DNA of 64,000 nt from Candidatus Paceibacterota bacterium (GCA_035530615.1 DATKUL010000002.1:248001-312000), one strand, 5' to 3'. Counted from the first letter of the stretch, positions 27,709 through 36,744 are shown. The notes: generated by a model not told the origin, from the letters alone. Numbers and translations are program-made.

Positions 27709-28247
27709 TCCGCCGCTCGGAGATGAACCTTCCAAACTCAATCACGATTACGCGCATCTTGATGTTGCCCTTATGCGCTTATACATTATTTAAAAACGGT
27801 GGAGATGACACGACCTGGCGAATAATTTCTTTCCTTCTCTTTTTTTTCGTGGGCATGACAGATCTTCTGGACGGCCAGTTGGCTAGAAGCAGAAATACTG
27901 TGACAGAGTTTGGAAAATTGCTTGACCCCATTGCTGATAAGGCACTCATTGGAACAGCCTTGGTGGGACTTTCCATTCTTGAAATCCTTCCTTGGTGGGT
28001 CACTATTGTGATTTTGGCCCGAGAAATTGGAATTACGATTTTCCGCTTCGCAGTGATTAAGAGGGGGGTCATACCTGCCAACCGAGGGGGAAAGGTAAAG
28101 ACTACGGTTCAGAATCTCGCTGCTGGTTTTTACATTCTGCCTCTTGGGCCATCTCTCTATTGGTTTCGGGAGACTTTTATGGGATTGGCACTCATTCTGA
28201 CTCTGGTCACGGGGATTTGGTACGTCGTTGAATCCCGGAGAAAATAG
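27705..28247 (+). CDS. pgsA: CDP-diacylglycerol-glycerol-3-phosphate 3-phosphatidyltransferase
   Basis: A 180-residue membrane enzyme of the CDP-alcohol phosphotransferase family, making phosphatidylglycerol phosphate. The catalytic pattern DG-x2-AR-x8-G-x3-D-x3-D is present ([18 protein letters not shown] and following D, D). The ATG at 27705 overlaps the rimO stop (ATGA); the ATG at 27723 is an alternative. Neighbours rimO and cinA match the actinobacterial order. Confidence 0.92.
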   Translation: MIRRSEMNLPNSITITRILMLPLCAYTLFKNGGDDTTWRIISFLLFFFVGMTDLLDGQLARSRNTVTEFGKLLDPIADKALIGTALVGLSILEILPWWVTIVILAREIGITIFRFAVIKRGVIPANRGGKVKTTVQNLAAGFYILPLGPSLYWFRETFMGLALILTLVTGIWYVVESRRK

Positions 28248-28256
28248 AGTATTTCT

Positions 28257-28739
28257 ATGACGACCTTCCAAAGTGCGAGAGCAGTTGTTGAACTCCTGAA
28301 GGCGAAGAAGCAGTCCGTTGCGGTCGCCGAGTCACTCACCGGTGGTGGAGTCGGAGCCGCCCTCACTGCTGTTGGTGGAGCTTCTGATGTTTTTCTCGGT
28401 GGCGTCATTGCCTATAGTCCAGCCGTGAAAGAATCACTTCTCAGGATCAAAAAGGAAACGATTGCTACCTTCGGAGTTGTGAGCGAAGAGGTCGCTGTGG
28501 CTATGGCAGATGGAATTCGAGAACTGCTCGGAAGCACATGGGGGATATCAACTACAGGAGTGGCGGGTCCAGGAGATGCCGACGGTGTCGCTGCTGGCAC
28601 GGTATGGATTGCCATTAGTGGTCCCATTAATCAGACCACTCAACTCGAAGTGGAAGGTGAGCGTGAAGTGGTGCGAAACGCGAGTGTATCCAGCGCGATA
28701 TCGACTTTTGAGCGTATCCTAGGGACCCTGAAGCAATAA
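28257..28739 (+). CDS. CinA C-terminal domain protein (nicotinamide-nucleotide amidase type)
   Basis: A 160-residue stand-alone CinA C-terminal domain, related to PncC, which deamidates NMN in NAD recycling. Recognisable are AESLTGGGVGAALT and STTGVAGPGDADG. The N-terminal molybdopterin-binding-like domain of full CinA is absent, as is common in Actinomycetota. TAGAGT (28245-28250) lies 6 bases before the ATG, so a leaderless transcript may start here although pgsA ends only 9 bases upstream. Confidence 0.9.
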   Translation: MTTFQSARAVVELLKAKKQSVAVAESLTGGGVGAALTAVGGASDVFLGGVIAYSPAVKESLLRIKKETIATFGVVSEEVAVAMADGIRELLGSTWGISTTGVAGPGDADGVAAGTVWIAISGPINQTTQLEVEGEREVVRNASVSSAISTFERILGTLKQ

Positions 28740-28760
28740 CGGATCGAAAGGGGATGAACG

Positions 28761-29027
28761 ATGGAACTACTACGCACACACATCGGAACATCCTTGCGTG
28801 CTGCTCGCACTTCTCAGAATCGAACGTTGCGAGATGTCGCACGTCAGGCACGTGTATCTCTTGGGTATCTCTCGGAAGTCGAGCGGGGTCAGAAGGAAGC
28901 TTCATCTGAACTGCTCAACGCAATCTGCCAGGCACTGGGTCTTTCGCTCGCTTCTGTGATTACAGATGTAGCGCACGAAATAAGGACCACTGAGAGCGTT
29001 AAGCTCGTGGTTGTTGACGCTGCATAA
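28761..29027 (+). CDS. clgR: ClgR-type helix-turn-helix regulator
   Basis: An 88-residue Cro/C1-type helix-turn-helix protein (about 8-65: [19 protein letters not shown], then [10 protein letters not shown]). Size and place directly after pgsA-cinA match ClgR, which in related bacteria activates clp protease and stress genes. A strong ribosome site AAAGGGGATG precedes the ATG. A TetR gene begins 5 bases after the stop. Confidence 0.85.
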   Translation: MELLRTHIGTSLRAARTSQNRTLRDVARQARVSLGYLSEVERGQKEASSELLNAICQALGLSLASVITDVAHEIRTTESVKLVVVDAA

Positions 29028-29032
29028 ATAGC

Positions 29033-29575
29033 GTGACCATCTCGGAGAATCCCTCACTTCTTACAGACGAGCCATACCAGCGACAGATGACGTCCTATCG
29101 ACGTACTCGAAGCGCAATTCTTGAGGGTGCTAAATCGCTCATTGCTTCACGTGGATTGCACCGTGCGAGCATGGTCGAAATTGCAGACACTGCAGAGGTG
29201 TCTCGCGCAACGTTGTACAACCATTTTCGAGACAAAACCAGTGTGATGCGGGCCGTTCTCGAAAGTGAAGTTGAGCGCCTCCTTCAAATTATTGATATTG
29301 ATCTTTCTCAGGGGAAGGCGCTTGCTCAGATATCAGTCGAAATCTCGGCTGACCCAGCTTTCGCGACTATGCGAAAGACAGACAGTGGTGTTCTTGCGCT
29401 GTTGCTTACCCAAGTCGAAGACCCTCTTTGGGAACAGATTCGTGCCGGATTGCTTCAGTTCCTGGGAGATGAAATTCAGGCGGAAGTAGCACAGCGATGG
29501 TTGGTTGCGCAGGTGCTGCAGCCACTTACCGAAACTCAGAGTGTCGAACAGGCTCGGAGAATCACCAGTTTGTAA
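29033..29575 (+). CDS. TetR-family transcriptional regulator
   Basis: A 180-residue protein with an N-terminal TetR helix-turn-helix (about 22-68: MVEIADTAEVSRATLYNHF) and a helical ligand domain with no assignable effector. The GTG start lies 5 bases after clgR, so the two are probably co-transcribed. The target is unknown; the downstream hsp20 gene has its own promoter. Confidence 0.85.
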   Translation: MTISENPSLLTDEPYQRQMTSYRRTRSAILEGAKSLIASRGLHRASMVEIADTAEVSRATLYNHFRDKTSVMRAVLESEVERLLQIIDIDLSQGKALAQISVEISADPAFATMRKTDSGVLALLLTQVEDPLWEQIRAGLLQFLGDEIQAEVAQRWLVAQVLQPLTETQSVEQARRITSL

Positions 29576-29642
29576 TGAGTTGTAACTCTCATTTGTCATT
29601 TCTGGTGCAAAATTTTTCACACGAGAATGATCGCTTCCTATC

Positions 29643-29671
29643 TTGAAACGGCATATCCGCAGAGTTAATGT
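29643..29671 (+). promoter_or_regulatory. Probable hsp20 promoter
   Basis: TTGAAA (29643-29648), a 17-base spacer and TAATGT (29666-29671). The predicted transcript has a leader of about 45 bases containing a hairpin. Confidence 0.5.
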
Positions 29672-29676
29672 TAAGG

Positions 29677-29704
29677 GCGACAGATCTCCTGTTGGAGGTG
29701 TCGC
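29677..29704 (+). promoter_or_regulatory. 5'-leader hairpin of hsp20
   Basis: Outer stem GCGACA/TGTCGC and inner stem CTCC/GGAG around a TGTT loop. It pairs a GGAG about 27 bases upstream of the start codon, while the AAGGA ribosome site (29709-29713) stays outside. A heat-responsive or mRNA-stability role is possible. Confidence 0.4.
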
Positions 29705-29723
29705 GACTAAGGAAAAAAAGATC

Positions 29724-30185
29724 ATGGCTACAAAAGAGTTAACTATTCACAAACCATCATCCGTTCGAACTTTTTTGGATTTTCCAAGGCTGGAATTCCC
29801 ACGAATGATGGATTGGTTTGATGATTTTCTCCCAATATCCCAAATGAAATGCAATGGGGAAGCGCATCTCATTCGAATCGAAGAGAGCGTCAACGAGAAC
29901 GAGATCGTCGTGAGGGCTGAAATGCCAGGTGTTGATCCCGATAAAGATATTGAGATCAGTTTTGACGATGGTCTACTTACGATCATGGGTGAGAAGCGAG
30001 TAGAGAAGAAAGAAGCGGATCGATCAGAATTCCACTATGGAAGCTTCTCACGCTCGATCACGCTGCCTCACGGCGTTAAGGAAGGGGATGTTCACGCCAC
30101 GTATAAGGATGGGATCCTCGAGGTGAAAGTGCTTGTTCCCAAGGCCGTTACGAAATCTAAGAAAGTATCAATTTCACGCGCCTAG
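29724..30185 (+). CDS. Hsp20/alpha-crystallin small heat-shock protein
   Basis: A 153-residue small heat-shock chaperone that holds unfolding proteins. The alpha-crystallin domain covers about residues 50-145, with ITLPHGVKEGDVHATYKDGILEV-type strands ending in the family GILEV motif, and a short C-terminal tail. The ATG at 29724 follows AAGGA with a 10-base gap; an in-frame TTG at 29643 falls in the promoter and is rejected. A strong terminator follows. Confidence 0.9.
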   Translation: MATKELTIHKPSSVRTFLDFPRLEFPRMMDWFDDFLPISQMKCNGEAHLIRIEESVNENEIVVRAEMPGVDPDKDIEISFDDGLLTIMGEKRVEKKEADRSEFHYGSFSRSITLPHGVKEGDVHATYKDGILEVKVLVPKAVTKSKKVSISRA

Positions 30186-30186
30186 G

Positions 30187-30231
30187 AAATGAAGCGACGC
30201 CGGGCCAGTGGGGCATGGCGTCGCTTCATTT
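30187..30231. terminator. Terminator between hsp20 and the sugar operon
   Basis: A perfect 15-base-pair stem (AAATGAAGCGACGCC and its complement) around a 15-base loop, T-rich on the hsp20 side. It lies between two converging transcription units and may serve both. Confidence 0.8.
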
Positions 30232-30249
30232 GTTAATTTCTTGAGATAT

Positions 30250-32475
30250 TTAAAGTGCGTGCACCTGCTCGGGTGCATCTGCCCTAATGAAAACAGGGAT
30301 GCGATCGATAGGTGTTGCTATGTCGATCCACTGTTTTCCAGTCCACTTTTTACGGTCCCAAAAATCAACCCATTCGCCCTCGGGTAAGTAGACACGAATG
30401 CTTGTCGCAGCTTCCTCAATTACTGGAGCAACCAGCAGATATCGACCGAGCATGTACTGATACGGCGCTGCCCAGATGGAATCGTCTTGGGTGTAATCAA
30501 AGAAGAGTCCAGCCATCAGTGGTCGGCCGGTTTTGATCGCGATCTCGCCTTCCACTGATAAGTAGGGGAGAAGCCGCTTTCTCACCGCCGCAAAGTCGCG
30601 GAATATAGTGAGAACTTCTGGCTTACCGGTCTGCTCGGCGATATTCCAGGGAGAGCGATCATTTGATGGCATGCGATGATGGTTGTATTCAGAATGGAAT
30701 TGCATGATGGGACAGAAAGTCGCCATCGCCGCGCCGCGCAGGTAGAGCTCAGCACTGGGAAGTTCTCCGCTAAACCCGCCGATATCCCAACCCCAGAAGA
30801 AAATTCCACTTGCCGATGCTGATATTCCGGCCCGTATAGAAGCGCGGTAGGCATTCCAGGTTGAATCTTCATCACCTGCCCAGAAGGTCGGGTATGAACT
30901 ACTTCCCGCAAAGCCTGCCCGCGAGAATGTCACACCCTCTTTCTTCGCATCGGCAAAAAGTTCATGAAAAGTCTGCGCATACGCAACCGGTAGTAGATTG
31001 TTTTTCTCAAGGCCGGAGCGCCCATCTAAGTAACGCAAATCAGTTCCCCACGCATGTTCACCACCATCGGTTTTAAAGCCATCTACTCCCATGTCGGTGA
31101 CGAGATACTTGTGCAGATCAGCCCACCACGCACGGACACGCTTGTTGGTTAGATCTGGAAGTAGGCCATATCGAAGCCAGAAACCGCGAACGCGGTAGGG
31201 GTCACCTTCTCCATCTTTCACAACCAAGTCATTATTGATCGCGTACTTCCAAATCGCTTCTTCCTGCGCATCAGGTTCGCCACGCATATCCTTGATTACT
31301 GGATTCTGCCAGAGGATTACTTTTGCTCCTTGCGCATGAATGTCATCTATCATTTTCTTAGGATCGGGCCAAGCGCCGTCGTGGGGGTACTCAATCTCGA
31401 TTGCACGTAACCCGCGTGATCCATCGGTTGGCTTGTACTGGGCGTCTCTGAATACCATAAAAGTGGTCTCGTCGGCCCATGCTTCGATCACCACAACGCC
31501 CAGGTCGATTTTCGCATCTGCGCTTTTGGCGAGTTCTGCTTCAACTCGTTTCTGAGTGTTCCACTCGTTACTACTGCCCCAAAGTTTGTATATCCATTCC
31601 GGGGGATTCTTTGGCAGAGGGAACTCCAACATGTACTGATTCAAGATGGATGAAGGAGTTCCCGCGTATGCCTTGATTTCACAGTTGTTTTGCGAAGGGT
31701 CCATATCTATCTCAAAGGCAATCCGGTCCTTATCGGTCACTCCCACATCGAAGCGGCTGGGATTACCGGTATTGAGATAGAAACCATAATTACTGCCAAT
31801 CACCATTCCAAACGGCGCAGGTAGATAAGTCCGATGGCCTTGTCCTTTATATTCCTCGTAGACGACCGCATCGACTAGTTCGCCGCGTTGATCAACGGAG
31901 TGAAACCTTTCTCCGAAGCCGACAACATGATCTTCGAGTGCGAGGGGGAGCCCAGCTCTCACACCATAAACCCGTTGCTGAGAGTCCTTCAGAACTTCAG
32001 GATCCATAATTGAAATTCCGGACGGGAATTGTCCGCTCTGTTTTAAGAATCCGTCGTCAGAGCACCACACAAGTGCACAGAATGAGAAAGTCTCCGTTCT
32101 CTCACCTGTGTCACTCTCGAGCCAGTAGGAGACCTCTTGGAACTCTTTGAGTACTGGCAAAACAACTTCCCAAGCGAGTTCATCTGGGTATTCACCCGAG
32201 CGTGCAGCCGCATCTGCCAGGTGCGTATTCGTCCCCGTGAATTTTGCGGTCTTTCCATAAGGACCATAATCACGTGAATGAGCCGGGCCCACGCAGGTGA
32301 GTTCAAAAGCCTGCACTTCATTTTCATCTGCAAGATACAACATAACTTTCTTTGTTGACTCATCGGTTCGAGCGCGAACTGACCATACATCTCCCGATTT
32401 CGGACGTACCGGAACTCTTTGATCCGGTTCATGCCGGTACGGATGACCAAGGCCCAACGGAGAGTGGACTAACAC
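30250..32475 (-). CDS. Glycoside hydrolase family 31 (alpha-xylosidase/alpha-glucosidase type)
   Basis: A 741-residue GH31 enzyme: N-terminal beta domain with the GFGERF segment, then the catalytic barrel and C-terminal beta domains. The nucleophile is about D470 in GVDGFKTDGGE, closest to the KTDFGE motif of YicI-type alpha-xylosidases; the probable acid/base Asp is in WAGDEDSTW. No signal peptide, so it acts inside the cell on imported oligosaccharides. It is the last gene of a six-gene minus-strand operon, 4 bases after the GH15-like gene. Confidence 0.9.
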   Translation of the reverse strand: MLVHSPLGLGHPYRHEPDQRVPVRPKSGDVWSVRARTDESTKKVMLYLADENEVQAFELTCVGPAHSRDYGPYGKTAKFTGTNTHLADAAARSGEYPDELAWEVVLPVLKEFQEVSYWLESDTGERTETFSFCALVWCSDDGFLKQSGQFPSGISIMDPEVLKDSQQRVYGVRAGLPLALEDHVVGFGERFHSVDQRGELVDAVVYEEYKGQGHRTYLPAPFGMVIGSNYGFYLNTGNPSRFDVGVTDKDRIAFEIDMDPSQNNCEIKAYAGTPSSILNQYMLEFPLPKNPPEWIYKLWGSSNEWNTQKRVEAELAKSADAKIDLGVVVIEAWADETTFMVFRDAQYKPTDGSRGLRAIEIEYPHDGAWPDPKKMIDDIHAQGAKVILWQNPVIKDMRGEPDAQEEAIWKYAINNDLVVKDGEGDPYRVRGFWLRYGLLPDLTNKRVRAWWADLHKYLVTDMGVDGFKTDGGEHAWGTDLRYLDGRSGLEKNNLLPVAYAQTFHELFADAKKEGVTFSRAGFAGSSSYPTFWAGDEDSTWNAYRASIRAGISASASGIFFWGWDIGGFSGELPSAELYLRGAAMATFCPIMQFHSEYNHHRMPSNDRSPWNIAEQTGKPEVLTIFRDFAAVRKRLLPYLSVEGEIAIKTGRPLMAGLFFDYTQDDSIWAAPYQYMLGRYLLVAPVIEEAATSIRVYLPEGEWVDFWDRKKWTGKQWIDIATPIDRIPVFIRADAPEQVHAL

Positions 32476-32479
32476 CGGC

Positions 32480-33595
32480 CTATTCCTTTCCTAAGGACGT
32501 ATTAAGTGCGCTGTATAAGGATAAATACATGGCATGGCTCCAGAGGAGCGGTATGGCAGGTTCGCCCCAACTCGCAATCCATTCCGCTCTCATCTCTGGG
32601 AAGAGAAGTGGGCTTTCCAACTGTTCGGGAAGTTCGAGATCATCATTGGTGAGAGTCTCAACCCAGTCCAATATTTCTGCTGCCTTCGCCGTATCGCCAG
32701 CTTCGATCAATGATAAGCCCAGGAAACATGAAAGTAGCGGCCAGCGACCTCCACCAAAATATCCATCTTCCTTGTGGCGATACGTTCCGAAAGTTCCCAG
32801 CTCTTCTGAAGCTGCCTTAATAGTTGATTGAACGATCGAACTACTTCCTTCAATAAGTCCGAAAGGCGCGATGAGTGAGAGGAGGCTCGCATCTAGACCT
32901 TGACCACCGATCCACTTTGCCAGGCGTCCTTCTACTAATCCCTTTTCATATATTAGGTCCAGGATTGCATTGGCGCAGTTGCCGGCGACATTTCTGGATT
33001 CTGTCGACAATTCCTCCCAAGTGCTACATGCCTTCAGTCCCGCGGCGATACTTCCAAGATTAGCAACGTGTTGGTGACCGAAGCTTTCTTCCCACCAGTC
33101 ATAGGACTCAATCTCCCAAAAGGACGAAAGGTAACCGACCAGTGTTTCAACGGCGCGATATGTTGCAATAGGAAGGGCATTTCCGCGTGAACGAAATTTG
33201 TCAAGGGACCATATCCAGGTTCCAAATCCATCAAGTTGCAGATTCGTCCAATATTCTTCCGACTCTTTCCCGTCTATTTGATAACGACAATGGAGATGCT
33301 CCTCTGCCGCAATTTCTTTGCCCTGCCGTTTCCTTCGAATAAGTGAAGCCACCTTCTCCTCGCGGTCGATGATCACGCGAGTAGCCCACTTGTGGAAGTT
33401 AAGGGCGCTTTCTGACTCTCCAGACACACTCATTGCCTCGGCAATGAAGGCGCCGTCACGGAACCAGCTGTAGTTGTAAACCCGAAAATTTGGGGAAGCG
33501 ATGTATGCACCAGAGTCAGCTTGATTCGCCTTGATAATACGAATACTTGCGTCTCTTAACTTGGAGTGCGTTTCAATTATAATTCTCTCTACCAT
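32480..33595 (-). CDS. GH15-like glucoamylase-type enzyme
   Basis: A 371-residue (alpha/alpha)6-barrel protein resembling bacterial GH15 enzymes but lacking their N-terminal beta domain. The substrate-binding YSWFRDGAF (about 42-50) and the acid-region WWEESFGHQH are visible. It has no signal peptide. With the GH31 enzyme it probably shortens imported alpha-glucans or isomalto-type sugars. A strong hairpin separates it from the upstream binding-protein gene. Confidence 0.8.
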   Translation of the reverse strand: MVERIIIETHSKLRDASIRIIKANQADSGAYIASPNFRVYNYSWFRDGAFIAEAMSVSGESESALNFHKWATRVIIDREEKVASLIRRKRQGKEIAAEEHLHCRYQIDGKESEEYWTNLQLDGFGTWIWSLDKFRSRGNALPIATYRAVETLVGYLSSFWEIESYDWWEESFGHQHVANLGSIAAGLKACSTWEELSTESRNVAGNCANAILDLIYEKGLVEGRLAKWIGGQGLDASLLSLIAPFGLIEGSSSIVQSTIKAASEELGTFGTYRHKEDGYFGGGRWPLLSCFLGLSLIEAGDTAKAAEILDWVETLTNDDLELPEQLESPLLFPEMRAEWIASWGEPAIPLLWSHAMYLSLYSALNTSLGKE

Positions 33596-33645
33596 CGATT
33601 CTATTAGCGTTTCCGTGACCTTCTAAATGTACGAAATTTAAAAAT

Positions 33646-33685
33646 GTAATGGCGTTGCGACGGGATGTTGTCGCAACGCCATTAC
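33646..33685 (-). terminator. Intra-operon hairpin after the sugar-binding protein gene
   Basis: A perfect 16-base-pair stem (GTAATGGCGTTGCGAC with its complement) around an 8-base loop, followed on the minus strand by ATTTTTAAATTT. It probably acts as a partial terminator or 3' stabiliser, giving more binding protein than glycosidases. Confidence 0.75.
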
Positions 33686-33694
33686 CGTCCCGAA

Positions 33695-34966
33695 CTATTC
33701 TTTTGCGAGTATTGCGTTTACTGCACTTGCGGCCGAGTTCAAGGCTTCAGTGACTGAAACCGTCCCATTAAGAGCTTTTTCAAGCCACGCATTCACCGTG
33801 TCTTGCATCTCATTCTGTTGACGGATTACTGGAGGAGTGATCGGATTTTTCAGAGCATCAAAGACCGCTGCGCGGTTGGCAGGTACGGGCTTTGAGAGGT
33901 AGATGGAGAGTGCCTTCTTGTTCGAGATTGCAGGAATTTCCCATGCAGCAGCGAGACGGATCTTTACGGCAGCAGGATCACTGGTCATGAATCGTGCCCA
34001 TTTCCAAGCTGCTTCTGGGTTTTTGGTCTTTGCGGAGGCAACAACAGCGTTAGCAAAGAAGTGGTTTCCGGGCGTGACTCCGCCTGGCTCAACAACAATG
34101 TCCCAACCAAATGGAACATCTTTATACGCATCGAACATCCAGATGCCGGTGTGGTACATAGCGATCTTGCCCGCCTTGAACATTGCACCGTCATCAAGTG
34201 TTCCCATTTGTGCTCTAGTTGGCGTGTATCCATTCGCAGTTTTGCTGACCAACCAGCTAAGTGCATTGATGCCGGGTTGCTTATTGAAAAGTGCCTTTTT
34301 CTTATCTGGGCTGAGGAACTTGCCACCAGCTTGTCCGAGGACTTTGTAGAACTCCCAGAACTGTGTTGGCTGAAAATCGGCATAGGTCCCTTCTGACAGT
34401 TTGGCCTTGAGCGCTGCAGCTGCAGCTGCTTCATCGCTCCAGTCCCAACTTGAATTCGGGGTTGCAACGCCTGCGGCCTTGAAGAGATCCTTGTTGTAGT
34501 AGAGCACAACCGTGGAGAATGAAGAAGGAACGCCGTATTGCTTTCCGTTGGCGGAAAATACGTCGTATGCCTTGCCATAGTAGGAACTCTTCTTAAAGGT
34601 CTTATCTTTGGCGGATATCTTATTGAAGTTAAGCAGGGTCCCAGCTGATGCGTATGTTACGAAGTTCTCGTAATTAAGCTCAAAAGTATCTGGTGCTTGG
34701 TTTCCAGCTACACGAGTCTTTAGTTTTGTAAAGTAATCGGCATAGCTGGCGGATTGGACATTTATGTGGATTGCTGGATTCTTCTTTTCAAAAGCGGCGA
34801 CCATGGCTTGAAGATCCTTAACATGGTCAGGTACCGATGTGAACGTGAAGAAGTTGATTGTGACCTTTTTTGGAGCAGCAATAGCTGGATTACTGACTAG
34901 CCCAACACTCGCGACCAAAATGCCGGCGATACCAGCAGCCCAGATCTTTCGTTTATTGCTTTTCAT
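33695..34966 (-). CDS. Sugar ABC transporter substrate-binding protein (family 1)
   Basis: A 423-residue extracellular solute-binding protein of the maltose/oligosaccharide type. The signal peptide (about 1-30) ends in PAIAA and has no lipobox cysteine, so the protein would be released by signal peptidase I. Two in-frame ATGs, 34966 and 34987, each follow an AGGGG-AAAGAA ribosome site because of a local 21-base tandem duplication; the inner one gives the standard signal peptide. The permeases lie upstream in the same operon; no ATPase is present. Confidence 0.88.
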   Translation of the reverse strand: MKSNKRKIWAAGIAGILVASVGLVSNPAIAAPKKVTINFFTFTSVPDHVKDLQAMVAAFEKKNPAIHINVQSASYADYFTKLKTRVAGNQAPDTFELNYENFVTYASAGTLLNFNKISAKDKTFKKSSYYGKAYDVFSANGKQYGVPSSFSTVVLYYNKDLFKAAGVATPNSSWDWSDEAAAAAALKAKLSEGTYADFQPTQFWEFYKVLGQAGGKFLSPDKKKALFNKQPGINALSWLVSKTANGYTPTRAQMGTLDDGAMFKAGKIAMYHTGIWMFDAYKDVPFGWDIVVEPGGVTPGNHFFANAVVASAKTKNPEAAWKWARFMTSDPAAVKIRLAAAWEIPAISNKKALSIYLSKPVPANRAAVFDALKNPITPPVIRQQNEMQDTVNAWLEKALNGTVSVTEALNSAASAVNAILAKE

Positions 34967-35004
34967 TTCTTTCCCCCTAGTAATCATTTCTTTCCCCTAG
35001 TAAG
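34964..35004. repeat. Tandem duplication of a ribosome site plus start codon
   Basis: Two adjacent copies of CATTTCTTTCCCC(C)TAGTAA (21 and 20 bases, one C different). On the minus strand each copy supplies a purine-rich ribosome site and an ATG in the same frame for the binding-protein gene. Confidence 0.85.
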
Positions 35005-35063
35005 TGGTGTAGCTAGCCTGTGAAGGCCCTTCTCGCGGCTGGGAAGAACTTCAGAGAATGACT

Positions 35064-35879
35064 TCATCCTTTGAGTCCCGCCGTAAGAAAACTTTGTGCG
35101 ATCTGTCGTTGTAGTATCAAGTAGATAAAGGCGATTGGAAGAACTGTCAGAGTTGTAGCGGCCATAACCATGGGCCAATCGGTGAGATTTTCACCGTGAA
35201 GATTTGCTAACGCAAGAGGCAGCGTCATCTTCTCTGGGCTGAAAATAATCAATAACGGCCAAAGATAAGAATTCCATACTGACATGGACGAGAGAATTGT
35301 CAGTGCGGCAATGGTGGGAATACAGAGAGGAAGTGCAACTGAGCGAAATAATCTGAAATGGCTTGCTCCGTCTAAGATCGCAGCTTCCTCAAGTTCACGG
35401 GGAATAGCAAGCATTGCTTGGCGCATGAGAAATACGCCAAATGCTGAAGCAATCATGGGTAGGCCTAGTCCAAGATAACTGTCGACCAACCCGAGTTGAC
35501 GCATCTCGATAAACAATGGAACGATGATGACTTGGAACGGGATCATCATGGTAGCGAGATAGATCAAGAAGATTGGGTTCTTTCCGCGGAACTGCAATCG
35601 AGCGAAGGCATATCCAGCGAGCGCGGAGGTCAAGATCTGAATGAAGACGACAATCACCGAGACAGCAATGCTATTAAGAAATAGTCTTGGCATATCAAGT
35701 AACTCAAAGACCTTTCTGTAATTCTCCAGCGTTGGTGACTTTGGGAAAAGGGTTGGAGGCGTTGCAAAGGCTTCAACGCTATTCTTGAGGGACGAACTAA
35801 TCATCCAGAAAAATGGGAAGAGCATGAGGAGACCAAAGAAAGTGGTGAAGAATTTTGGTCGCATACTAGTTCTATTCAT
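35064..35879 (-). CDS. Sugar ABC transporter permease (MalG-like)
   Basis: A 271-residue permease with six predicted spans and the EAA motif ELEEAAILDGASHFRLFRSV typical of MalG-type carbohydrate permeases. It overlaps the MalF-like gene by 8 bases. About 100 bases separate it from the binding-protein gene; this gap holds the duplicated ribosome-site repeat and nothing else recognisable. Confidence 0.9.
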   Translation of the reverse strand: MNRTSMRPKFFTTFFGLLMLFPFFWMISSSLKNSVEAFATPPTLFPKSPTLENYRKVFELLDMPRLFLNSIAVSVIVVFIQILTSALAGYAFARLQFRGKNPIFLIYLATMMIPFQVIIVPLFIEMRQLGLVDSYLGLGLPMIASAFGVFLMRQAMLAIPRELEEAAILDGASHFRLFRSVALPLCIPTIAALTILSSMSVWNSYLWPLLIIFSPEKMTLPLALANLHGENLTDWPMVMAATTLTVLPIAFIYLILQRQIAQSFLTAGLKG

Positions 35880-36744
35880 AATTCACCCATCGTTTCTGTA
35901 GGCGAATCTGTATTCCTGTAATAAGTAAAATAATCAAGAAGAGCACCATGCTCATAGCTGAGGCATACCCCATCCGACCATAATCAAATGAGTTCCTCAC
36001 GATTTGTTGCACGATGACGGATGTCGATCCTTCTGGTCCACCTCGCGTCATTACCCAAATCTGATCAAAGACTTGAAAATTATTGATCAGACTAATAACC
36101 AATACAAAGAAGGAGGCTGGTGTCAGTAAGGGGAGAGTAATTCGGAAGAGGATCTGACGCTTACTCGCTCCATCGATTGCGGCAGCTTCTTTATACTCCG
36201 GTGGGATTGATTGCAGGCCCGCAAGGAGAATGAGCATTACAAAGCCAAGATCTTTCCAGGCTGAAGGAATGATGACGGAGATCATCGACCAGGATGTGCT
36301 GGTCCACCAGCCAGGTCCGGTTATTCCAATAGTGGCCAGTGCGGAGTTAACTAACCCGCCCTGGGGGTTGAGGATCCATTGCCATAGCAGCGCCACAATT
36401 ACCCAGCTTGTAATTACGGGGAGAAAATATGCAGCTCTCAGGGCAGAGGAGCCTTTGAATTTGCGATCAAGGGCTAAAGCCGCGCTCAACCCAAGGAGAT
36501 AGACCAGAGGCAAATAGCCCGCAATGAAAACGAGTGTGTTCTTTAGAGCATTATAGAAATCCTTGTTGTGGCTCAATTCTTGAAAGTTTGCGAACCCGAT
36601 CCAGCGTGGTGGCGAAAGTAGATCCCAACTGGAAAAGCTAAGAACGGCTGCGGCGAACATCGGAAGAATAATAAAAAGCACCAAAGGTATGAAGCTGGGT
36701 GCTATAAAAAGCGCGGCAGTGCGGCCGTGTTTAGCCTTGATCAA
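35872..36744 (-). CDS. Sugar ABC transporter permease (MalF-like)
   Basis: A 290-residue permease with six predicted spans and the EAA loop EYKEAAAIDGASKRQILFRI. It pairs with the MalG-like protein. The start overlaps the ROK gene stop by 4 bases. The absence of an ATPase in the operon implies use of a shared MsiK-type ATPase encoded elsewhere, as known for several actinobacterial sugar importers. Confidence 0.9.
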   Translation of the reverse strand: MIKAKHGRTAALFIAPSFIPLVLFIILPMFAAAVLSFSSWDLLSPPRWIGFANFQELSHNKDFYNALKNTLVFIAGYLPLVYLLGLSAALALDRKFKGSSALRAAYFLPVITSWVIVALLWQWILNPQGGLVNSALATIGITGPGWWTSTSWSMISVIIPSAWKDLGFVMLILLAGLQSIPPEYKEAAAIDGASKRQILFRITLPLLTPASFFVLVISLINNFQVFDQIWVMTRGGPEGSTSVIVQQIVRNSFDYGRMGYASAMSMVLFLIILLITGIQIRLQKRWVNYE

